Below are positions 1-9,081 of a DNA stretch of 64,000 bases, in pieces. The position numbers and the translations under genes were made by a program. Source of the DNA: Pyropia yezoensis (lineage: Eukaryota; Rhodophyta; Bangiophyceae; Bangiales; Bangiaceae); NCBI GenBank assembly GCA_009829735.1, contig CM020620.1, positions 18,248,354-18,312,353 on the forward strand, given 5' to 3'. Position 1 is the first letter of the stretch. The number at the start of each line of letters is the position of its first letter. A model generated the notes under the pieces. The model made no database searches. It saw only the letters and a list, made by a program, of their open reading frames with translations, and was not told the origin of the DNA.

Positions 1-2455
1 CAATCCGAAGATCCTTCCAGCACCTTTGACATCAATGCGATCAAAATGGGAGAAGCTGAAGACAAGAATGACGTCCAAGAGATTCTCAACGAGTACGCCG
101 ACGTCTTCCCGGAAGAGCTTCCCGATGGACTTCCTCCTGAACGCAGTCACAAGTTTAGCGTCAAGCTTACGGAGGACGCTCAACCACGTCGCAGTGGCAT
201 TTATCGCCTATCTGAATGGGAACTCGATGAACTCAAGACACAACTTGCAACCCTCATACGAACGGGGTTCATCCAACCAAGTGCCTCACCGTGGGGCTCT
301 TCTGTACTCTTTGCCGCAAAGAAGGACGGTGGCTGGCGAATGTGCATCGATTATCGAGCATTGAACAAAGCCACTATCAAGAACGCATATCCCTTACCAA
401 GAATTGACGACATCTTCGACCAACTGCGAAAGGCCAAGTACTTCACGAAGATCGACCTCCGATCAGGTTACCACCAGATCCGGCTTGACCCTGATACTAT
501 CCCACTGACGGCGTTCCGAACAAAATACGGGTTCTACGAATTTACCGTGCTACCCTTTGGGCTAACAAATGCCCCCGCGGTCTTCATGAACCTAATGAAT
601 GACGTCTTCCGACCCTATCTCTACGAGTTTATCTGCGTCTACCTCCACGACATCCTGGTCTACAGTGAAGCTTACGAAGATCATCTAAAGCACCTAAGGC
701 AAGCCCTGGACAAGCTGCGAGAGCATAAGCTCTACGCCAAACTCAGCCAATGCCAATTTGCGCGAACAACTGTGGACTACCTCGGCCATGTCATTTCCAA
801 CGAAGGCTTCTCTATGGAGGACTACAAGGTCCAAGCCATTCGATCATGGGCAACGCCACAGAGCAAAAAAGATGTGCGATCTTTCCTCGGCATGGTCAAC
901 TTCTATCGTCGATTTATTAAGGGAATGGCATCCGTGGCTGCACCCCTCACAGGGCTTACTGGAAACGTCGACTTCGAATGGAACTCTGACGCCCAGAAGG
1001 CTTTTGAGCAACTACAAACCCTGACGACAAATGCACCAGTACTGAGGCCATTCGACAAGAGGTACCCAATCTTCGTCTCCACAGATGCCAGTGGGTATGC
1101 TGTTGGCGCTGTCCTTGAACAAGATGACGGAAAAGGACGACGCCCAGTGGCCTACTTCTCATTGACGCTGAACATCCACGAACAGCGCTACAGTATCCGT
1201 GAGCGCGAACTGATCGCAGTTGTACAAGCCATTCGACACTGGCGCTGCTACCTCCATGGACGGTCGTTCGAGGTGCACACCGACCATGAGTCCCTAAGGT
1301 ACTTGAAAACCCAAGAGAAGCTCAACGACCGCCAAGTCAAGTGGCTAGAGCTGTTGGAGCAATTCGATTTCAAGATCATCCCCATCAAGGGCACTTCCAA
1401 CCCCGTAGCTGATGCTCTTTCAAGGCAACCACAAGACGCCCCCGATAAGCACGCTCCCAATCAAGATCTCCTTAGTCGCGTGCTAACCAAGACCATCGAA
1501 AGCCTACCCAAGAAAACTGAAATCAACAACCTCATGACCATAAGCCAAAGTGATCAAGACCTTGCCACCCTAGACCAAGAGTACAACGCGGATCCCGAGT
1601 TTGCCGACCTAGTCAAAGACCCGGTATCTCCCTACCGGCTTCACATGAGGTTGTTGAAACGAGGTGACCGTACGTGCATCCCCGTTGGTACTCTACGCCA
1701 AAGACTACTCCATGACTACCACGACATCCCAAGCCAAGGACATATGGGAGTTAAGAAAACCACCAACGCTATTGCTTCCAAATACTACTGGAAGACAATG
1801 CGGAAGGACATCCAAAGATACGTACAATCATGTGATTTGTGCCAGCGGAACAAAGCTGGCACCCATTCACCTCTGGGTCACCTCAAACCACTAGATCCAC
1901 CGAACCAACGATGGGCAAGAGTCTCCATGGACTTTATCACCCCTCTTCCACTGACCCAAAGGGGCCACAATGGCATTTACGTCATTGTGGACAGACTGTC
2001 GAAGATGATTCGACTAGCACCAATGAAGCCCGACTGTACTGCACCAGTCGTAGCGCAACTCTACCATGATCACGTCTACCGTCATCACGGTCTACCATCC
2101 GACGTCGTCTGCGACCGAGACCGTATCTTCTTCTCCAGCTTCTGGCAGTCGCTCACCGAAATTCTCAAGGTCAAGATCAAGGCATCTTCAGCCTATCATC
2201 CCCAGACGGACGGACAAACCGAGATCATGAACAAGAAGATTGAAGAAATCCTGCGAAACTTCGTGAACCATCATCAGGGTGATTGGGACCTCTTCCTTGT
2301 TGCTGCAGAAGTAGCTTACAACCGGTCACCCAATGCGGTCACGACGTACTCCCCATTCTTCCTGAACTACGGCTTTGAACTAAGGACAGTACCTGTCGAC
2401 ATCGTCGAGAGCAAGGAATCGAAACTACCAGCAGTCTCAGATTGGCTAAGCAGTC
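1..2455 (+). pseudogene. pol: Element A pol, 5' part (RT, RNase H, integrase), interrupted
   Basis: The frame is open from the window edge. Domains in order are reverse transcriptase (about 250-1000), RNase H (about 1070-1330, beginning at a TDASG motif) and integrase with an HHCC zinc finger (about 1700-1860) and a D,D,E core (about 1920-2260). The RT active-site box reads YLHD instead of YLDD: codon 646-648 is cac where gac is expected, so one catalytic aspartate is missing and this copy cannot be an active RT. The integrase residues look intact. The frame is broken at 2455 by the B1 LTR. I see no frameshift before that point, so the B insertion is the main lesion. Confidence 0.9.
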
Positions 2456-2924
2456 TGTGGCAGTATTGACCCCCAGGTAGGGGGGCAACACGTGCCATGC
2501 AAGGGGCGGCAGGCCACTAGCCTGATCCGTTCCTCCCCCTGCATTTGGGTCCATATTCCCTAAGTTTGGGATAGTTAGCTTAGTAGTAAATCCAACTTGG
2601 ATTTGAGGGTTTTCTGCATTTATCGTCTTGAATTTTCGTGTGGCCCGGTGGGCAGGTGCTGGGGTGGGAGATTCTGAGTGGCGAGATTCTGAGTGGACCC
2701 TGGGGGGATAAGGGGAGGGACAGCGGGGCTTGGCCCTGCGTCCCCATCCCGACCAAGAAACTGTTGGACCACACACCATCCTCTTGTTTGTCCGTGGGGG
2801 GTTTGCCCCACAACAGGGACAGAGTGTGTGCGACTTGCACTTCTTCCGGTTCCCCCGACACGGGAGGCAGCCCTAGCACACCGCCCCAACTTGGGTGCCG
2901 TGTGTGCTTGTGGTTTTTGCCAGA
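2456..2924 (+). repeat. B1 5' LTR (469 bp)
   Basis: It starts TGTGGCA and ends GCCAGA, one base changed from the family end GCCACA, so the termini form a 7-bp inverted repeat in the family consensus. It differs from the 3' LTR at 36080-36548 at only two positions that I can see. It contains a near-perfect palindrome around 2588-2604 and two copies of GATTCTGAGTGG near 2680. Confidence 0.92.
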
Positions 2925-2926
2925 TT

Positions 2927-2944
2927 TGGTGGAGCAGCAGGGGA
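2927..2944 (+). promoter_or_regulatory. Primer-binding site of B1
   Basis: TGGTGGAGCAGCAGGGGA lies 2 nt after the LTR. Read as a tRNA 3' end it gives CCA, discriminator A, acceptor strand CTGCTCC and a T-stem strand CCCTG, a plausible tRNA fold with the conserved C at position 61. I cannot name the isotype. The same 18 nt follow the LTR in family C. Confidence 0.75.
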
Positions 2945-2946
2945 TA

Positions 2947-2976
2947 GAGGTAAACTTTACCTCCGGGTGCACCCGG
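2947..2976 (+). other. Two adjoining perfect hairpins in the B leader
   Basis: GAGGTAAA and TTTACCTC flank a single C (2947-2963). They are followed at once by the 14-bp palindrome CCGGGTGCACCCGG (2963-2976). They sit directly 3' of the primer-binding site and are kept in B2 and B3. In Ty3/retroviral RNAs such leader stems often serve packaging or dimerisation; that role is inference here. Confidence 0.6.
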
Positions 2977-3043
2977 GTGTAGGGGGCCCTCTGTCTCAGA
3001 GGAACGGTGGTCTTGGACCGTGTCATACGGATCGTCAGCCAAC

Positions 3044-4990
3044 ATGGCTAGCTCGGACCCCCCGTCGTCCGGGGAGTACACGGGTGACGCACGTACTTCA
3101 GTGCCTTTGAATACTGGTGAGACACAGGTGGGTTTACCTGGGGTCGCAGAGGGACTAGAGGTCCCTCAAGCCAGCAGGACTGGAAGTACGGGCGGGCAAC
3201 AGGCCACCCCGACTCAGTCGGGAGTTCACTCGGGTGACACTTCTGATGTGGGTGGGCCGAAGTCTGGCCACCGCGTGGTATACTCAACGGGAACGTCCCA
3301 AGGGGTGAGGACTGTCCCCGCGGGTTCCACTCGGGTTGGAGCCAACTTTGGCTTGGAGTCGTCGCCAACTAGGCTTTCGGAGGACGGTGGACCTCCGTTG
3401 GTCGGCGATGGGCTCGCGCCCATGCCCCCGGTTGAGACCCCTGAGGAACGTGGTTACCCCTCAGGTGGACTCCCGGAGGCGGACCGAGACTCAACTGGAG
3501 TCGTCAATCCACTCCTCGCGGAAACTGTCCGTCGGGAGGCGACCAATGTGTTGCGGCAGACTTTGCCGGACCTGGTGGTCACGATGACGAATACTATTCT
3601 GAATCAGATTGTGGCGAGTTTGCCAGATGGCCTTAATGTCCAGACCGGATTGGGGCTTTCGAGCCCGCAGGCGCAGGGGGAATCCCCCCTTACGCCTATC
3701 TCTGGTCGCCCCGAACTGGGGGCGACACCTGTGACTCCCAACGAGGGAGCCACACCATACTCGGTGGGGCGTTCGCCCTTCACGGGGGAGTTCCCCCCGG
3801 AAACGCCGGCGGCTACACCAAGCGCGCCGCGCCGGACTACAGGCACTGAGAGTGAACTTACCCCAGTGCCACAGCGGCTGTTCCCTCAACGTGAGGTGCC
3901 GCCCAAGATCCAGGTAGCCAACCCGGTCTACCAGAGGATCTTTGACTGTGAGACCTACGCCCTCCACAACAAGTCGGTGGCGTATGGTCCTGACCAGGCC
4001 CGAGCCATGGGCCGTGCCAAGAAGAATGCACTTCATTCTTTTGGGCACAAAGCGGAGTGGGACGGAACTCCCCCCCTCCGTGTCTTTGAGTTCCTACGTC
4101 GTTTCACAAAAGCCTGTGACGACAATGCCATAAGTGAAGGCATGGCTTTTTACATGCTACAGGAGTTTACGAAGGGCGACCTACGGACAGAACTTATGTC
4201 CGTCATGCCCAGCTCCTCAAGTGGAGGCGCTGGGGAGGTGACGTCCTATTTGGAGCTCGTCAACTGGTTGTTGAGAGCCATGGTTGATGAGGCAGCGTTG
4301 GCTTCTCAAGTCGAGGAGTTTACGCAAGCCCATCAGGAAGAGGCGGAGGACGAGTTGTCCTTTGCGGAGCGAGTCCGTAAGCTCAACAATCTTTGTGGGT
4401 TTCTTCATCCACAAGCTGTGGTGAAGAGTCGGTTTGTGGAGGGACTCCATTGGTCAGTCCGGATGGAGACCCGGGAGCATAACACTACCCGGGCGACCCT
4501 GGCCGAGTTGGCCAGGTTCGCCTATCGCAGAGGCGAGGCCTACCGCAAGTTTCGGGAGGAACAACGCCAGGAGCGTCAGGCCGAGTTGGCCAAGGAACGG
4601 GAGGAGGCGCGCCAGGCCAGAGAGTTGAGAGAGGCACGCCGAATCCGCAAGGAGAGGGTGGTAGCTCCCGTGGGAACTTCCCAGGGTATCCCTTCGTCTT
4701 CCCCAGTCGGGAAGACCCCTCCCGGACCGGACCATCGGTGTTGGAACTGCAACTCCGATGGTCACTGGGCATATGATTGCCCCAAGTTGAGTAAACGCAT
4801 CCAACAACTTGTTAGGAATGCGAGTAAAAAGTCGGCTACGAACGAAGTACGTTCACGCCGCGAGGGTGGGTCTCGACCGGTCGTTGCGGTCGCCACACCC
4901 TCGGCGGAGGAGGCGGACACGTCGTCCTCGGACTCGTCGTCTTCCTCCCCGCCCTCAGATTCGGACGCCAAGTCGGCGGGAAACGAATGA
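3044..4990 (+). CDS. gag: B1 Gag polyprotein (648 aa)
   Basis: The start is the ATG at 3044 in a good context (CCAACATGGC). The upstream in-frame GTG at 3020 is unlikely to serve in a eukaryote. The N-terminal 270 residues are Pro/Ser/Gly/Thr-rich and look disordered. A capsid-like helical region follows (about 280-480), then a Glu/Arg-rich coiled coil (about 490-555) and a CCHC zinc knuckle at about 566-580 (CWNCNSDGHWAYDCP). The tail is acidic and serine-rich and ends GNE. The stop codon overlaps the pol start as ATGA, and pol lies in the -1 frame. Gag packages the element RNA in cytoplasmic particles. The capsid region is assigned by position only. Confidence 0.9.
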   Translation: MASSDPPSSGEYTGDARTSVPLNTGETQVGLPGVAEGLEVPQASRTGSTGGQQATPTQSGVHSGDTSDVGGPKSGHRVVYSTGTSQGVRTVPAGSTRVGANFGLESSPTRLSEDGGPPLVGDGLAPMPPVETPEERGYPSGGLPEADRDSTGVVNPLLAETVRREATNVLRQTLPDLVVTMTNTILNQIVASLPDGLNVQTGLGLSSPQAQGESPLTPISGRPELGATPVTPNEGATPYSVGRSPFTGEFPPETPAATPSAPRRTTGTESELTPVPQRLFPQREVPPKIQVANPVYQRIFDCETYALHNKSVAYGPDQARAMGRAKKNALHSFGHKAEWDGTPPLRVFEFLRRFTKACDDNAISEGMAFYMLQEFTKGDLRTELMSVMPSSSSGGAGEVTSYLELVNWLLRAMVDEAALASQVEEFTQAHQEEAEDELSFAERVRKLNNLCGFLHPQAVVKSRFVEGLHWSVRMETREHNTTRATLAELARFAYRRGEAYRKFREEQRQERQAELAKEREEARQARELREARRIRKERVVAPVGTSQGIPSSSPVGKTPPGPDHRCWNCNSDGHWAYDCPKLSKRIQQLVRNASKKSATNEVRSRREGGSRPVVAVATPSAEEADTSSSDSSSSSPPSDSDAKSAGNE

Positions 4991-7900
4991 CCGTTGGGGC
5001 TGGTCGTCCGAAGCTCACAACGGCAGCCTCGGCCAAGTGGGCCAGGAGGACGAACCAACCGTGCCGGATACTGCGGCGACCTAAGGGAGTCCGCCCACCT
5101 CGGGTAGGACTCCCCAAGAACGTAAACCCACGTCGGGTCATCGCGGTGCTGACGGGTGAGAACTTCCAGGTGGCTGGACGGGTGCAACTTGCCCCCGGCC
5201 GTGCATGCTGTACCCGTATCGTACTTGATACCGGGTCAGGAGCCTCCTTGATACGCAAGTCGCTATTACCAAAGGAGGTGAATCTCCCACGCTGGAGGTC
5301 CAAAGCTGACCATATGATTGACATCAATGGTGGGGTACTTCCCATCGTTGGTGCCGTGACCCTACCAACTAGGTTGGGGACCCATGAGGTCGACGTGACC
5401 TATGGCGTAGTTGAGAATATATCGGTACCCCTGCTTCTGGGTACCCCTTATGTTGTTACACAAGTGCCTTTGATTTGTGGCCCTGAGTACTGGGTCAAGT
5501 TGATGAATGGGGAGACTATCCCCATCCTTGGTAAGGGAAAGTCTGTGGCTCCTGTGACAGTCTCACAGTCGAAGCCTGTTTGCTCTGTGAGGGAAGGGCT
5601 TACTGCTACCCTGCGTTTAGCCCGCAAAGTCACGTTGTCCCCCAACTCGGTGGCGCACGTTGATGTTGTAACTGATTTTACGGGGAACGGGTTGGTGCAC
5701 CCTCACCCCCGTCTTGCTCGCAAGCACCAAGTGCATGTTGCCCTTGGCACGATGGACTCCAAAGCCGGAGTCCCGTGGAGGATCCAGGTGATGAACCTGA
5801 GCCCGACGCCCAAGTACTTCAAGTCGGGAGCCAAGTTCGGCTATATCGACCAACACGAGGGACCGGTAGTAGCGGTCACCCTCAACGCGGGCGCAAGTAG
5901 CGACCCGAAGTCCGGAAAGGAGAAGCATCAAACCAAGTCGGCCGCCTCTCCTCGACCCCATGTGAACATGGAGGGTGTCCCCCCCAGGTTGATGGTTCAA
6001 GTTGAACGCCTCTTGGACCAATATCACAAGCTGTGGGATGGTCAATTGGGACTCATGAGAGCCACCCAACACCGGATCGAGTTGAAGCCCGGTGCACCCC
6101 CTATACGCCAACAACCGTATAGGGGAGGACCTCGTTCAAGGGCCCTCGTTAAGGAGCAAGTTGCTCGCATGGAGGCCCTCGATGTGATCGAGGCCAGCAA
6201 CGCCGAGTGGGCGAGTCCGGTGGTTATCGTCCCCAAAGTTGATGGGACCCCCCGGTTTTGTATCGACTACCGTAAGCTCAACGAGAGCACGGTGAAGGAC
6301 AGTTATCCCCTACCTAGGATGGATGACTGTCTGGACTCTCTGGGGGAGGCAAACGTGTTCTCTACCCTGGACTGTAACGCGGGGTACTGGCAAATTCCCA
6401 TTGCCCCGGAGGACAGGCATAAAACTACCTTTACCTGTCACTGTGGTACCTACCAGTGCAAGCGCCTACCGTTTGGTCTGTGTAACGCGCCGGCAACTTT
6501 CCAGCGCGCTATGGACATGATTCTGGCCGGAGTACGGTGGCAGATCTGTCTTGTGTACCTAGACGATATCATTGTGTTCTCCCGAAGTCCGGAGGAACAC
6601 ATTGGCCATCTTGGCCAGGTGTTCAAGCTACTTGCTGACGCCGGTGTGTCACTGAAGGCGAGTAAGTGCCACCTCTTTACTCAAGAGGTGGAGTACTTGG
6701 GACATGTTGTCCATCCGGGGCGTCTCAGTGTTAACGAGAAGAACTTGAGGGCCATTCGTAAGGCTCAGTACCCCCGGACCCAGACCCAGATGAGGAGCTT
6801 CCTCGGGATGTGTAACGTGTACCGACGTTTCACCAAGGGCTTCGCCAAGGTGGCGAAGCCGTTGAATGAGCTAGTGAGCTCAACGCTACCGAAGAACCTG
6901 CCTCCCCCAAGTCGGGTGGAGCAGGAATCCTTTGAGACTCTTCGGGACCTTCTGCTGAAGCCCCCCATCTTGGCTATTCCCAGGTTGGGAGGCCACTACA
7001 TCCTGGATGTGGACGCTAGCTACGACCAACTTGGTTGTGTGTTGCTTCAGCAGCAGCCGGACAAGGAGTACTTGCCGGTGGGATACTTTAGTAAGGGGCT
7101 GAACTCGTTCGAGAAGAACTACGGAGTCACCGAGTTGGAAGGACTCGCAGTGGTGTGGGCGGTGACGTCACTTCGTCACTACCTGGAGGGTGAGAAGTTC
7201 CTCATCCGCTGTGACCACCGCGCGTTGCAGTTCATCTTTAAGACGGACTGTACGAACACTCGTCTCAACCGGTGGAGGGTGCGACTGGCACCCTTCAACT
7301 TTGACATTGAGTACCGACCTGGCAGGCAACATGCCCTTGCCGACGGCCTCTCTCGGGTACCTACCGAGGGGCTGGACACTAACCCAGTCGATGAGGACAT
7401 CCCCATCGTGGGGGTAGTCACGCGCTCGGGTCAGGCGTTGAACCCCGAGGCGCCAGGGAACAAGAAGTACTTGCCCCTGTCCCTGGACGAGGTGGTGAAG
7501 GCCCAGGCCGAGGATTCCTTCTGCAAGTCGCAGAGGGATATACTGGATACGGTGGTTGAGACGCGCTTCTTTCTGGGAGACGATGGCCTCCTCATGAGGA
7601 GGGGGGTATTCCAGGGGACCGAACAACTTGTCGTCCCCGCATCCCTCAAGGACAGTATCCTTGAGAGGGAGCACAACGCTCCCACGGGTGGACATCTGGG
7701 GTCTAGTAAGCTGTACCAGACCCTGAGGACCAGGTACTACTGGCCGTCCATGGTGGTGGACATCTACAGTTGGGTGGCTGCCTGCACAAGTTGTGCACAG
7801 AATCGTCTGATGGAACGGCGGCCTAGTACGGCTATGCTATTGTTCCCGGCCAAGGAGCCCTTCGCCGCGTTGGCGATGGACATCCTTGGGCCACTGCCCG

Positions 7901-8970
7901 TGACCGAGGAGGGCAACCAGTACCTCCTGGTCATCTGTGACCGCTTCACGAAACTTACGCGAGCGATCCCACTGGCAGAGATCACGGCCATGTCGGTCGT
8001 GTCAGCCTTCCTAGATCACTGGGTTGCCCCGTATGGCATCCCAGATAGTACACTATCGGACAATGGACCGCAATTTGCGTCTGAACTGTTTCAGGGAGTG
8101 CTGGATATGTTGGGGGTTAAGGCAAACTATGCCACCCCCTACCACCCACAAACTAATGGGCAGGTGGAGCGCTTCAACAAAACTATTGTTAGGCAGCTAC
8201 GCCACTATGTGAGTGAGCACGTAAAGACGTGGGACCAATACATTTCTATCCTTACTACTGCCTACAATTCGCAGGTTCACTCATCTACAGGGGAAGTACC
8301 CCTCGCTTTTGTGACCCCCCGTCGCGTGCGGTCTATTGCCGTGCGGCGGTCGCTCCCAACTAGGGAGGATGGTGGCAGTACGCCTACTCCTACTGAGAGT
8401 AAGGCGGAGTTCGCCGCTAGGCTTGAAAACCTCATCCCTAAAGTCAGGGCTGAGATGGACAAAGCACAAAAGCGCTACAAGCGTACCTTTGACAAAAAGG
8501 TGCGCAATGCTAAACATGTCCCCGAGCAGGGTGACTGGGTGCTGGTACACTCGCACACCCCAACTGGGGGTAAGCTGGTATTCCAGACGAAGGGACCGTA
8601 CCAGGTCCTTCGTACTGATGGGCGGCGCTTCACCATCGAAAGTGACGATGGGGTCCGCACAGTGAACGGACAGGACGTGGTCAAAATTGCACCACCGCCT
8701 GCAGGAGACCCAGCTTGGGCGCGTGCGTTGGAATCGTGGCGCCTCCCCTCACTGCCTGCGGCCAAGCAGGGCCCACAGGAGTACGTGTTCGATAAGTTCA
8801 TCGACCACGGATGGGATGAAGACACTGACCGCCTCATGTTGAGGGTGCGTTGGTTTGGCTACAAAGCCAAGGATGATACGTGGGAGTATGTGGAGGACCT
8901 TCCCGCTGAGAAGGTCCGGGCGTACTGTGCCCGGAATGAGATAGACCCTAACAGCCCTCCCTCAACGTGA
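4987..8970 (+). CDS. pol: B1 Pol polyprotein (PR-RT-RH-IN-chromodomain, 1327 aa)
   Basis: It starts at an ATG that shares two bases with the gag stop. Aspartic protease has DTGSG at residue 81. Reverse transcriptase has YLDD at 524-527. RNase H carries LDVDAS and an intact ELEGLA region. Integrase has a zinc finger (H896, H903, C933, C936) and a D965-D1025-E1061 core with the D,D(35)E spacing. A chromodomain-like module (about 1268-1320) ends the protein, making this a chromovirus likely to target modified chromatin. All catalytic residues I checked are present and the frame is open. The stop codon lies inside a hairpin (arms TCCCTCA/TGAGGGA, 8958-8974). The frame continues for 111 bp short of the convergent antisense ORF. 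Confidence 0.93.
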   Translation: MTVGAGRPKLTTAASAKWARRTNQPCRILRRPKGVRPPRVGLPKNVNPRRVIAVLTGENFQVAGRVQLAPGRACCTRIVLDTGSGASLIRKSLLPKEVNLPRWRSKADHMIDINGGVLPIVGAVTLPTRLGTHEVDVTYGVVENISVPLLLGTPYVVTQVPLICGPEYWVKLMNGETIPILGKGKSVAPVTVSQSKPVCSVREGLTATLRLARKVTLSPNSVAHVDVVTDFTGNGLVHPHPRLARKHQVHVALGTMDSKAGVPWRIQVMNLSPTPKYFKSGAKFGYIDQHEGPVVAVTLNAGASSDPKSGKEKHQTKSAASPRPHVNMEGVPPRLMVQVERLLDQYHKLWDGQLGLMRATQHRIELKPGAPPIRQQPYRGGPRSRALVKEQVARMEALDVIEASNAEWASPVVIVPKVDGTPRFCIDYRKLNESTVKDSYPLPRMDDCLDSLGEANVFSTLDCNAGYWQIPIAPEDRHKTTFTCHCGTYQCKRLPFGLCNAPATFQRAMDMILAGVRWQICLVYLDDIIVFSRSPEEHIGHLGQVFKLLADAGVSLKASKCHLFTQEVEYLGHVVHPGRLSVNEKNLRAIRKAQYPRTQTQMRSFLGMCNVYRRFTKGFAKVAKPLNELVSSTLPKNLPPPSRVEQESFETLRDLLLKPPILAIPRLGGHYILDVDASYDQLGCVLLQQQPDKEYLPVGYFSKGLNSFEKNYGVTELEGLAVVWAVTSLRHYLEGEKFLIRCDHRALQFIFKTDCTNTRLNRWRVRLAPFNFDIEYRPGRQHALADGLSRVPTEGLDTNPVDEDIPIVGVVTRSGQALNPEAPGNKKYLPLSLDEVVKAQAEDSFCKSQRDILDTVVETRFFLGDDGLLMRRGVFQGTEQLVVPASLKDSILEREHNAPTGGHLGSSKLYQTLRTRYYWPSMVVDIYSWVAACTSCAQNRLMERRPSTAMLLFPAKEPFAALAMDILGPLPVTEEGNQYLLVICDRFTKLTRAIPLAEITAMSVVSAFLDHWVAPYGIPDSTLSDNGPQFASELFQGVLDMLGVKANYATPYHPQTNGQVERFNKTIVRQLRHYVSEHVKTWDQYISILTTAYNSQVHSSTGEVPLAFVTPRRVRSIAVRRSLPTREDGGSTPTPTESKAEFAARLENLIPKVRAEMDKAQKRYKRTFDKKVRNAKHVPEQGDWVLVHSHTPTGGKLVFQTKGPYQVLRTDGRRFTIESDDGVRTVNGQDVVKIAPPPAGDPAWARALESWRLPSLPAAKQGPQEYVFDKFIDHGWDEDTDRLMLRVRWFGYKAKDDTWEYVEDLPAEKVRAYCARNEIDPNSPPST

Positions 8971-9081
8971 GGGAAGGCCGAGTAACAGTGCCAAGAGAGT
9001 GCTTCAAGTCGAAGTGGTACGCAGAGTGGCTTTTAACTACAGCCCTAACCCTCACACTCTCACAACAAAGGCAGCTGCCAA

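Noticed and set aside
2620-3081. Open frames of 84-218 aa inside the B LTRs, seen at every LTR copy on both strands
   Set aside because: They recur only because the LTR recurs, start at non-ATG codons or run in from neighbouring frames, and contain no domain. They are treated as shadows of the LTR.
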